From Blastocatellia bacterium (GTDB lineage: Bacteria > Acidobacteriota > Blastocatellia > Pyrinomonadales > Pyrinomonadaceae): a stretch of DNA of 6,985 bases. A program made the translations under genes and the position numbers. The notes beneath the pieces were generated by a model, which saw only the letters and a program-made list of their open reading frames with translations, did not search any database and was not told where the DNA came from. The first letter of the stretch is position 1. Each line of letters opens with the position of its first letter. The stretch is taken from contig JACDAY010000120.1 of assembly GCA_013695195.1 (NCBI GenBank), forward strand, positions 1 to 6,985. Direction: 5' to 3'. Of this stretch, positions 1-5,553 are shown one piece after another.

Positions 1-505
1 CACGGAAGTTATGAAGATCACATTTACAAAGACGATTGCTCAACGTAACCGGCTGAAGATGGAAACGATAAAGGTCGGTTTTACGAACGCGAACCTACAG
101 TAATAATCTCGCTCAAGATACTGAATTATGCGATCGCGCCATTTCTAGTAACAGTTCTGCGAAAAATGATTAGGCTGTTTTATGATAACCTGCGGCTTCC
201 AAGTACCAATTTTGCTCACGGCCAATGCGATACCGTAACCGTATCGTCATGCATCCCCCGTAGCCGCCGAATACCGCAGCCGGTTTGCGTGTTCTCATAC
301 TCGAAAGACTCAAGCTCGTTTGCGATTACGCCGTCTGGGAAGCCGAACTCTTGCTTCGGATCACGACGGCGAATCCCTCCATAAGCTGCCCAACGTATTT
401 TCATCCTCGCCACCGTTGATAACAAACGTTTTTCCAAGTATTATCGACGGGCACCGGTGTTAATCATTAGTTCGACGCTTCTCGGTAAAAAAGGGAAAGA
501 TGAGT
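1..505. other. Gene-poor left flank, possibly a decayed coding remnant
   Basis: I see no confident gene here. At the left edge one plus frame is open from position 2 to a TAA at 101-103 (33 codons, containing KITFTKTIAQRNRLKMET). It could be the tail of a gene outside the window, but nothing confirms this. On the minus strand between about 440 and 165, plausible-looking peptides occur in three different frames: GKTFVINGGEDENTLGSLW, then PKQEFGFPDGVIANELESF, then GREQNWYLEAAGYHKTA with a TAA just above position 165. This pattern could be an old gene broken by frameshifts, or chance. The plus-strand frame 166-384 overlaps it and has no recognisable domain. No tRNA, repeat array or mobile element is visible. 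Confidence 0.3.
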
Positions 506-511
506 TATAAT
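506..511 (+). promoter_or_regulatory. Candidate -10 box (TATAAT) upstream of the small lipoprotein gene
   Basis: A perfect TATAAT lies 35 nt before the ATG at 547 in an A/T-rich stretch. No good -35 hexamer is found at 16-18 nt spacing, so only the -10 element is supported. Transcription would start near 518 and leave a leader of about 30 nt. Confidence 0.35.
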
Positions 512-546
512 CGAAAGTGTTTTAGCGATAAGAAAACAGAGCAAAT

Positions 547-936
547 ATGAAACGTCGGAAAAAGTATATGGCGAGTGTTGTTCTGATAGCGTGTATTTTA
601 TTTATAAATTCCTGTTCCGAAGTAAGAACCGCAAATAATTCATCCGCCGGAATCGTTTATGTAGGCAGCACACCGGGCGCTTCCGAAATTAAATCGTTGC
701 TGACGATAAATCCTGAAAAAGCAATTGATTTTATCAGATGGGAATTGACTTTGAATCAATCTGAAGACGATTCAAAATACTACGTCCTGAATATCACATT
801 CGGAGAAGCGCAGCCGAATACGCTCGGATTCAAAGGCGGCGGAGAAAAACTTTCCTTAAAAGGCGTTTATGCCGTTTCAAAAAGTTCAAGAGGCGACGTT
901 TGTTTTGCGCCACGTCTCAGCCGTTATGTCGATTAG
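547..936 (+). CDS. Small putative lipoprotein, probably C-terminally truncated
   Basis: The product is 129 residues. The N-terminus has basic residues (MKRRKK), a hydrophobic stretch (about 9-20) and a lipobox-like I-N-S-C ending at Cys23, so it is probably exported and lipidated. The mature part includes IVYVGSTPGASEIKSLLTI (about 36-54), IDFIRWELTL (about 60-69) and FGEAQPNTLGFKGGGEKLSLKG (about 85-106). It resembles small secreted proteins of unknown function that I remember from Bacteroidetes and Acidobacteria. I recall those continuing for several tens of residues, with a C-terminus rich in Gly, Trp and Tyr. Here the family-like text stops near Ser112 and is replaced by a Cys/Arg-containing tail ending in TAG. 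A frameshift near 890 or a recombination junction may have removed the C-terminus, so the gene may be a pseudogene. No strong Shine-Dalgarno precedes the ATG. The molecular function is unknown. Confidence 0.6.
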   Translation: MKRRKKYMASVVLIACILFINSCSEVRTANNSSAGIVYVGSTPGASEIKSLLTINPEKAIDFIRWELTLNQSEDDSKYYVLNITFGEAQPNTLGFKGGGEKLSLKGVYAVSKSSRGDVCFAPRLSRYVD

Positions 937-1200
937 TTCCTTGTTAGCTCAATTTGAAGCAGCGAAATAGCAGTGATATTATGCGCGAATAGCACGTATC
1001 GACGCCACAGAGTTGACTATCCTTTCCGGTCAGTTCACAATGTTGCCGAATCCGCCTCGCACCCGCTTATTTTGCTCAAAACGAGTTTGTTCCCATACAG
1101 GCGTTCTTGGAATTTTGATTCAAATCGGGTATGTTAACGAAAAGTTTCCTGGAAGTTAAAAATCATCTATTTTCCAGTGATGAAATTTCTAAAAAGCAAT
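937..1200. other. Intergenic stretch with one weak promoter candidate
   Basis: No coding sequence or RNA gene is recognisable between the lipoprotein stop and the methyltransferase start. The best promoter-like pair is TTGACT at 1013-1018 and CACAAT at 1036-1041 with a 17-nt spacer. It could drive the methyltransferase with a leader of about 150 nt, but the -10 match is only four of six. One frame just past the lipoprotein stop (about 893-963) stays open and could be the displaced tail of the lipoprotein gene. Confidence 0.25.
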
Positions 1201-1866
1201 ATGGAAAAACAAGATCATTGGCAAAGGATTTATGCGGACAAACGGCCGACCAATTTAAGCTGGTTTAAAAAGCATTTACAAAAATCGCTTGAGCTGATCG
1301 ACCACGCTCGCCTTAAACAAGAAGCACAAATCATCGATGTTGGTTGCGGTACGTCAACACTCGTGGACGATTTGCTGGACCGCGGTTTCACAAATCTGAC
1401 TATTTTGGATCTCTCGGCTAATGCGTTGTATAGCACAAAAGAACGGTTGGGCGAAAAAGCCGATCTCATAACGTGAATCGTCGGGGACGTAACGCAGTTG
1501 GTGTTACCGGAAAATCAATTTGATCTGTGGCACGATCGCGCGGTGTTTCATTTTTTGACCGACCCGGAAGACCGTCAACTGTACCTTGAAAATCTCCGCC
1601 GCACGTTAAGACCCAATGGGCATTTTATCGTTGCGACGTTCGCCGACGATGGGCCGGAAAAATGCAGCGGCGTCCTTGTCGAGCGTTACGATTTGGAAAA
1701 ATTGCGAAAAACTTTGGGTGCCGATTTTGAGTTTTTGGAAAGTTTTGCCGAGCAGCACCAAACCCCTTTTGGGACGACGCAAAATTTCATTTACGCGCAT
1801 TTTCTTTGCAGGAAACAGATGGACAAGGACGATCGGGCTGACAAGCAAGATTTGAGCTTTAAATAA
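1201..1866 (+). CDS. Class I SAM-dependent methyltransferase with in-frame TGA (candidate selenoprotein)
   Basis: Read through the TGA at 1474-1476, this frame encodes 221 residues from the ATG at 1201. That ATG gives the family-like opening MEKQDHWQRIY; GTG 1177 or ATG 1180 would add eight or seven residues. None of these starts has a good Shine-Dalgarno. SAM-binding motif I is IIDVGCGTSTLVDDLL (about 44-59), followed by LTILDLS with the acidic ribose-binding position. After the TGA come the conserved DLWHDRAVFHFLTDPEDR, GHFIVATFADDGPEKCSG and HQTPFGTTQNFIYAHF blocks, so the family is covered end to end without a frameshift. The TGA is codon 92, just before IVGDVT at the third strand. In relatives I remember, this position is usually Trp (TWI-type). 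A 7-bp hairpin with loop AGUUG lies 3' of the TGA at SECIS distance. The readings are selenocysteine insertion, a TGG-to-TGA nonsense mutation, or a sequencing error. The methyl acceptor is unknown. Other Cys residues are 49, 155 and 203. Confidence 0.7.
1474..1476 (+). other. In-frame TGA, candidate selenocysteine codon of the methyltransferase
   Basis: The codon series reads ACG-TGA-ATC-GTC-GGG-GAC, and both flanks belong to the same methyltransferase frame. TGA ends the kinase and yihY genes, so it is not simply a Trp codon in this genome. Selenocysteine is supported by the hairpin that follows. A simple nonsense change from TGG is the main rival, because the family residue here is, as I recall, mostly Trp. 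Confidence 0.5.
1489..1507 (+). promoter_or_regulatory. SECIS-like hairpin in the methyltransferase mRNA
   Basis: GUAACGC (1489-1495) pairs with GUGUUAC (1501-1507): seven pairs including one G-U, closing the five-nucleotide loop AGUUG (1496-1500). The loop begins 19 nt after the UGA and its second base is G. This agrees with the known bacterial SECIS rule of a 16-37 nt distance and a G among the first two loop bases. A smaller hairpin, CGUC-GGG-GACG (1479-1489), shares one base and could compete. I judged pairing by eye and calculated no folding energy. Confidence 0.5.
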
Positions 1867-1875
1867 GGATCCTTA
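1864..1875. repeat. Perfect 12-bp palindrome between methyltransferase and kinase
   Basis: TAAGGATCCTTA is self-complementary over 12 bp. Its first three bases are the methyltransferase stop codon, and its AAGGA (1865-1869) is the only Shine-Dalgarno-like sequence before the kinase ATG, at a long spacing of 12 nt. No T-run follows, so it is not a standard terminator. It may be chance, a protein-binding site, or a structure affecting kinase translation. Confidence 0.3.
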
Positions 1876-1881
1876 ACATTC

Positions 1882-4701
1882 ATGAGTATTTCCCCGGGAA
1901 CTCGCCTCGGCCGCTATGAAATTCGCGCTTCTATTGGCGCTGGGGGCATGGGCGAAGTCTATCTTGCACAAGATACCGAACTCGACCGTATGGTGGCGGT
2001 GAAGATCCTGCCGGCGGAGGTCGCGGACAACCAACAACGCATGCGTCGCTTCGTTCAGGAAGCAAAGACTGCATCTTCTCTATCTCATCCAAACGTCGCG
2101 CACATCTATGAAATTGGAGTCGCAGACAACATCAACTTCATCGCGATGGAGTTTATCGACGGCGTGACGCTCAGGGAATATGGTAAGGGCAACCAGTTGG
2201 ACTTGAGCGAGGTGTTGGACATTTCCATCCAAGTCGCTTCCGCTATTACCGAAGCCCACGCCGCGGGTATCGTCCATCGCGACATCAAGCCCGAAAATAT
2301 CATGGTACGGCCAAACGGGTATGTTAAGGTTTTGGATTTCGGGTTGGCTAAATTCACGGAAGCAGCGCCAAGCGCTACTGATGAGGGAGCCGCGACTATA
2401 GAGCTGGTCAGGACCGAGCCAGGCGTTGTCATGGGCACACCCTTCTATATGTCACCCGAGCAGGTCCGCGCCCTGCGGGTTGATACAAGGACCGACATCT
2501 GGAGCCTCGGCGTGGTGCTTTTTGAGTTGTTCACTGAGCGGCTGCCGTTCGAAGGATCGACTACGACAGATGTCGCCGCCGCTATTCTCGGTAAAGAGCC
2601 GCCGCCGCTGGCGCGATATGCACGCGAAGTTCCTGAGTCGCTTGAATGGATCATCATGAAAGCTCTGCGCAAAAACCGAGATGAGCGTTACCAAACCATG
2701 AAGGATCTAATGACAGACTTGCGAACTTTGAAACAACGTGCGGAATTTGCAGCGGAGCTTGAACGCTCGGCCCCGGGCGAGTCAAGCACTTTGCGTAGGG
2801 CTGCACCTTTGAGCAAGGGAGAAATGGCGGAGACTGTCAATCAATCCCTCGCTGGTACGACCGATCCCGATCAAAAAGTTCCAACCTCGGGTGATAAATA
2901 TACCGGTCACGAAATCCGGCGCAGCAAGAAGGGCCTGAGCATTGCGGTCGCGGCCCTCGCTACAGCCCTAATAGGCCTGTCAGCTATCGGAGCGTATAGA
3001 CTGTCTGTCACAGGACCAGCGGAAACGACAACGACAGCGCCCCTGCCGGCCATGAAGCTGACACGCCTGACGAGCACCGGTACGGCGGATCAGGCGGCGA
3101 TCTCGCCCGATGGAAAGTACCTGGTTCACGTAGCGAGCGAGAATGGACGGCAGAGTTTACGCGTGCGGCAAGTTAATACGCAGAGCGATGTGCAGATCAT
3201 GCCGCCAACGGATACCCAGTATACGGGCTTAACTTTTTCGCCTGACGGCGATTTTATCTACTATGTCGCCGCCGAAAGGGACACGCCGATTGCAAATCTT
3301 TACCGGGTCGCCGTATTGGGCGGGGCCCCGCGAAAATTGATTGCAGATGTGGGAAGTGCCGTGACCTTTTCACCCGATGGCCAGCGAATGGCTTTTATTC
3401 GCGATTATCCGAATCAGGGCGAGGAGGCTCTTATTGTGACGGACACGAATGGCGGGGGTGAACGTAAACTTGCCGCTCGTAAGCTGCCAAATTTCTTCCG
3501 CTCTGTTTCATGGTCGCCGGTCGGCAAATCAATCGCATGCGGGGCCGGCAGCTATGTTCCGACTTACAATACCTATGTCGTCGAAATATCTGTCGAAACC
3601 GGCAAAGAAAAACGAATCGGCACTCAAAGTTGGTATTTCATGGGACAAGTGGGCTGGTTGGCGAACGGCAGCGGCCTCGTCTTAGATGCGTCTGAGCAAG
3701 GTTCCGCGAGCTCCGACGGCCATCAGATCTGGCATCTCTCTTATCCCGACGGTGGCGCGAATCGGGTCACAAACGACTTAAATAACTATAATGGAATTAG
3801 TCTCATGGCGGATTCGAGCCGCCTAGTCACCGTTCAATCTGAAACCAACTCGAACATCTGGCTGGTCCAGCAAGCCGGGACAGGTCCCGAATTGCAAATC
3901 ACGCACGGCGCGCGAGAGCAAGCCGGGCAGAATGGTGTCGCTTGGACCTTGGAAGGGAAGATCGCGTTCGCCTCGAGGTCCAGCGGCAACGATCACATTT
4001 GGATCATGGACGTCGACGGTAAGAATCAAAAACAATTGACGTCCAGTTCGCGCGTTAATGTTCACCCGACCGTGTCACCCGATGGCCATTACATCGTTTT
4101 TACCTCCGACCGCGCCGGGAGGCCCAATATTTGGCGAATGGATTCGGACGGTGGCAATCTGAAACAGCTAACGAGCGGCAGCGGCGAAGAGCATGCTCAA
4201 TTCTCACACGACGGCAAATGGGTCGTTTTTACCTTGCTGGGCGCGGGGAAGCCCACGGTGTGGCGGGTTTCGATTGAAGGGGGCGCCCCGCAGCAGCTCA
4301 CGGAAAAATACTCAATTTGGCCCGCCGTCTCACCTGACGGTCGATCGATTGCCTGTATCTACCGGGATGATCAACCAAACTCCCCATTCAAAATTGCCGT
4401 CTTCCCATTTGAAGGCGGACAGCCCACGGAGATCTTTGATGGACCCATATCTGCGAATGCAGTCTCCCGGCTGACCCCAATTCGCTGGGCCCCAAGCGGC
4501 AATGAACTGACCTACGTCGTGACGGTCGGCGGCGTCTCTAATATTTGGAGTCAGCCAAAGGCCGGCGGGCCATCCAGGCAGCTGACCAAATTCAAATCTG
4601 ATCGCATCTTTTGGTTCGACCGGTCACGTGATGGCCGCGAACTTCTTGTGACACGCGGCACGCGTGCCAGCGACGTCGTGCTTATCAGCAATTTCAAGTG
4701 A
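1882..4701 (+). CDS. Transmembrane Ser/Thr protein kinase with C-terminal TolB/PD40 beta-propeller
   Basis: The product is an intact 939-residue bacterial Hanks-type kinase (PknB-like). Visible kinase elements are the glycine loop IGAGGMGEVY (18-27), ATP-binding Lys41 in VAVKIL, Glu60 as the likely helix-C partner, the catalytic loop HRDIKPEN (132-139), DFG (152-154), and MGTPFYMSPEQ (184-194) ending the activation segment. All catalytic residues are present, so it should be active. A low-complexity linker follows, then one membrane helix at about 353-372 (IAVAALATALIGLSAIGAY). The remaining 560 or so residues hold repeated S-P-D-G units near 405, 452, 495, 731 and 815, with variants near 543, 773 and 914, typical of TolB/PD40 propeller blades. 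The expected topology is a cytoplasmic kinase and a periplasmic propeller that may sense a ligand or protein. The substrate is unknown. It starts 15 nt after the methyltransferase stop, so co-transcription is possible, and it ends in TGA 7 nt before the convergent peroxiredoxin stop. Such kinases are abundant in Acidobacteriota. Confidence 0.95.
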   Translation: MSISPGTRLGRYEIRASIGAGGMGEVYLAQDTELDRMVAVKILPAEVADNQQRMRRFVQEAKTASSLSHPNVAHIYEIGVADNINFIAMEFIDGVTLREYGKGNQLDLSEVLDISIQVASAITEAHAAGIVHRDIKPENIMVRPNGYVKVLDFGLAKFTEAAPSATDEGAATIELVRTEPGVVMGTPFYMSPEQVRALRVDTRTDIWSLGVVLFELFTERLPFEGSTTTDVAAAILGKEPPPLARYAREVPESLEWIIMKALRKNRDERYQTMKDLMTDLRTLKQRAEFAAELERSAPGESSTLRRAAPLSKGEMAETVNQSLAGTTDPDQKVPTSGDKYTGHEIRRSKKGLSIAVAALATALIGLSAIGAYRLSVTGPAETTTTAPLPAMKLTRLTSTGTADQAAISPDGKYLVHVASENGRQSLRVRQVNTQSDVQIMPPTDTQYTGLTFSPDGDFIYYVAAERDTPIANLYRVAVLGGAPRKLIADVGSAVTFSPDGQRMAFIRDYPNQGEEALIVTDTNGGGERKLAARKLPNFFRSVSWSPVGKSIACGAGSYVPTYNTYVVEISVETGKEKRIGTQSWYFMGQVGWLANGSGLVLDASEQGSASSDGHQIWHLSYPDGGANRVTNDLNNYNGISLMADSSRLVTVQSETNSNIWLVQQAGTGPELQITHGAREQAGQNGVAWTLEGKIAFASRSSGNDHIWIMDVDGKNQKQLTSSSRVNVHPTVSPDGHYIVFTSDRAGRPNIWRMDSDGGNLKQLTSGSGEEHAQFSHDGKWVVFTLLGAGKPTVWRVSIEGGAPQQLTEKYSIWPAVSPDGRSIACIYRDDQPNSPFKIAVFPFEGGQPTEIFDGPISANAVSRLTPIRWAPSGNELTYVVTVGGVSNIWSQPKAGGPSRQLTKFKSDRIFWFDRSRDGRELLVTRGTRASDVVLISNFK

Positions 4702-4708
4702 TGTCCCA

Positions 4709-5305
4709 CTACGTTTTGTTTTGCAACGCGTTTACCGCCGAGCGCAGTTCTTCGATGGTCGGCCGCTTCTTATAGTCATCCTCAACTTTCGCCCACGCAA
4801 CGCGTCCTTTCTTGTCAATCAGATAGATTGCAGGACGGGGCAGGCCTTCGAATTGTTGTCCATCGTACTGATGATCCCGCAACCCATATCCGTCAATCAC
4901 TTTTTGGGCAGGATCAGAAAGCAACGGAAACCGCACCGCGCCCTTGCCGTCCGCAGCTATCTTTTCCAAAAAGTTCCTACTGTCGTCTGGTGTATCGATG
5001 CTAATGGCGTAAATATGCATGTTTCCGCCGGGCTCCGAGAGTTCGCGTAACTCGGCTAACTGCCGAGCACAGTATGGTCACCAGTGGCCGCGATAAAAAA
5101 CCAGTAAAACTGGAGCCTGGCCGCGTGCTGCGGAGAGTGTAACTTTTTGTCCGTGCTGGTCGTCAAGCGTGAAGTCCGGCGCCACCTGACCCACTTCCAC
5201 CGGCGTTTCGCGCGGCTCTGATTTTTCTATTTTGGAAGAGGGATGACTGGCACAAGCCACGCCCAGCATCATCAACACAAAACTGAGTACCATTCGTCTT
5301 TTCAT
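4709..5305 (-). CDS. Selenocysteine-containing peroxiredoxin/AhpC-TSA-like lipoprotein (UPYC redox motif)
   Basis: Read through the TGA at 5078-5080, the frame gives 198 residues ending in TAG. The N-terminus MKRRMVLSFVLMMLGVAC is a signal peptide with a lipobox-like end at Cys18, so the protein probably acts in the periplasm anchored to a membrane. From about residue 36 it has VGQVAPDFTLDDQHGQKVTL, the standard opening of the AhpC/TSA (redoxin) fold. VLLVFYRGHW is followed by TGA at codon 76, then PYCARQLAELREL. The family motif here is W-C-P-x-C, so TGA replaces the attacking Cys and gives U76-P-Y-C79. Downstream are IYAISIDTPDDS, FPLLSDPAQKVIDGYGL and RPAIYLIDKKGRVAW, the last carrying the cis-Pro region. 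Total length matches Cys-containing relatives. It should reduce peroxides or exchange thiols, with Cys79 as resolving residue. GAGGAT at 5313-5318 is a good Shine-Dalgarno. A SECIS-like hairpin follows the UGA. A conventional annotation would split it into 75- and 103-residue pieces or call it a pseudogene. Confidence 0.85.
5047..5070 (-). promoter_or_regulatory. SECIS-like hairpin in the peroxiredoxin mRNA
   Basis: On the minus-strand RNA, CUCGGC (5067-5062) pairs perfectly with GCCGAG (5056-5051), closing loop AGUUA (5061-5057). The stem can extend by three pairs, GUG (5070-5068) with UAC (5049-5047), leaving one bulged U at 5050. The loop begins 16 nt after the UGA and has G as its second base, which fits the bacterial SECIS description. 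The hairpin lies inside coding sequence for CARQLAELRE, as bacterial SECIS elements do. Pairing was assessed by eye. Confidence 0.75.
5078..5080 (-). other. In-frame TGA, predicted selenocysteine codon of the peroxiredoxin
   Basis: The coding strand reads GGC-CAC-TGG-TGA-CCA-TAC-TGT, placing TGA at the first Cys of a CPYC redox motif whose second Cys is kept. Replacement of the attacking Cys by Sec in U-x-x-C motifs is the classic pattern of redox selenoproteins. The frame then stays open for 19 codons before the next Met, with family-like sequence throughout, which argues against a frameshift. Confidence 0.82.
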
Positions 5306-5312
5306 ACGTTTA

Positions 5313-5318
5313 ATCCTC
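5313..5318 (-). promoter_or_regulatory. Shine-Dalgarno of the peroxiredoxin gene
   Basis: GAGGAT on the minus strand ends 7 nt before the ATG at 5305-5303. It is the clearest ribosome binding site in the window. It supports translation beginning at the signal-peptide Met, well before the TGA, so the 5' part of the gene is not decaying. Confidence 0.65.
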
Positions 5319-5422
5319 GCGTGTACTCCAGATCCAAATCTAAAAAGGAGCTCAAATGTATCGTCCGTTTATTGTCGTCCCAAACATTCAAATGGTCGCC
5401 CTTTTCCCAATGTTTTTCGACT

Positions 5423-5428
5423 ATTATA
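5423..5428 (-). promoter_or_regulatory. Candidate -10 box (TATAAT) for the peroxiredoxin gene
   Basis: The minus strand carries a perfect TATAAT about 117 nt upstream of the peroxiredoxin ATG. No strong -35 hexamer is seen at normal spacing. If used, the leader would be about 110 nt and the gene would be transcribed independently of yihY. Confidence 0.3.
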
Positions 5429-5508
5429 CTTCAATTTTCTAAAGAACTCGTACATCTTTCAAAATCTCAGAGCGGTGCCCGTGATCAACATCAAACCGCG
5501 GAGCTGGC

Positions 5509-5551
5509 TAAGGATTCCTGCATAATATACTTCGTCTCGGTGAAATCCTTA
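5509..5551 (-). terminator. Weak inverted repeat just after the yihY stop
   Basis: TAAGGATT (5509-5516) and AATCCTTA (5544-5551) are perfect 8-bp inverted arms separated by 27 nt, beginning 2 nt past the yihY TGA. The A/T-rich arms, large loop and lack of a following U-run make it a poor intrinsic terminator. It may still mark or protect the 3' end of the transcript. Confidence 0.25.
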
Positions 5552-5553
5552 AC

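Larger units (their letters stand above)
5306..5553. other. Intergenic region between yihY end and peroxiredoxin start
   Basis: No convincing gene lies in these 248 bases; the plus-strand frame crossing them overlaps both flanking genes and has no family features. It holds a candidate promoter box and Shine-Dalgarno for the peroxiredoxin, and an inverted repeat just after the yihY stop. Confidence 0.4.

Noticed and set aside
216..218. TGA ending a minus-strand frame after S-H-W-P, considered as another Sec codon
   Set aside because: The frame closes again 11 codons later, no redox motif is present, and no SECIS-like hairpin is visible downstream.
166..384. 72-codon plus-strand open frame at the left end
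   Set aside because: There is no recognisable domain or Shine-Dalgarno, its composition is rich in Ser, Pro and Arg, and an equally open frame lies opposite.
1081..1140. tRNA-like T-arm sequence (GATTCAAATC) near 1117, considered as a possible selC
   Set aside because: No matching acceptor, D-arm or anticodon stem could be assembled around it.
1474..5080. General reassignment of UGA to Trp in this genome
   Set aside because: The kinase and yihY both end in TGA at family-appropriate positions, and the peroxiredoxin TGA sits at a Cys, not a Trp, position.
5020..5305. Peroxiredoxin split as two separate genes or a frameshifted pseudogene
   Set aside because: Both halves are in one frame, the 19 codons between TGA and the next Met are family-like (P-Y-C-A-R-Q-L), and no second lesion or internal ribosome binding site is evident.
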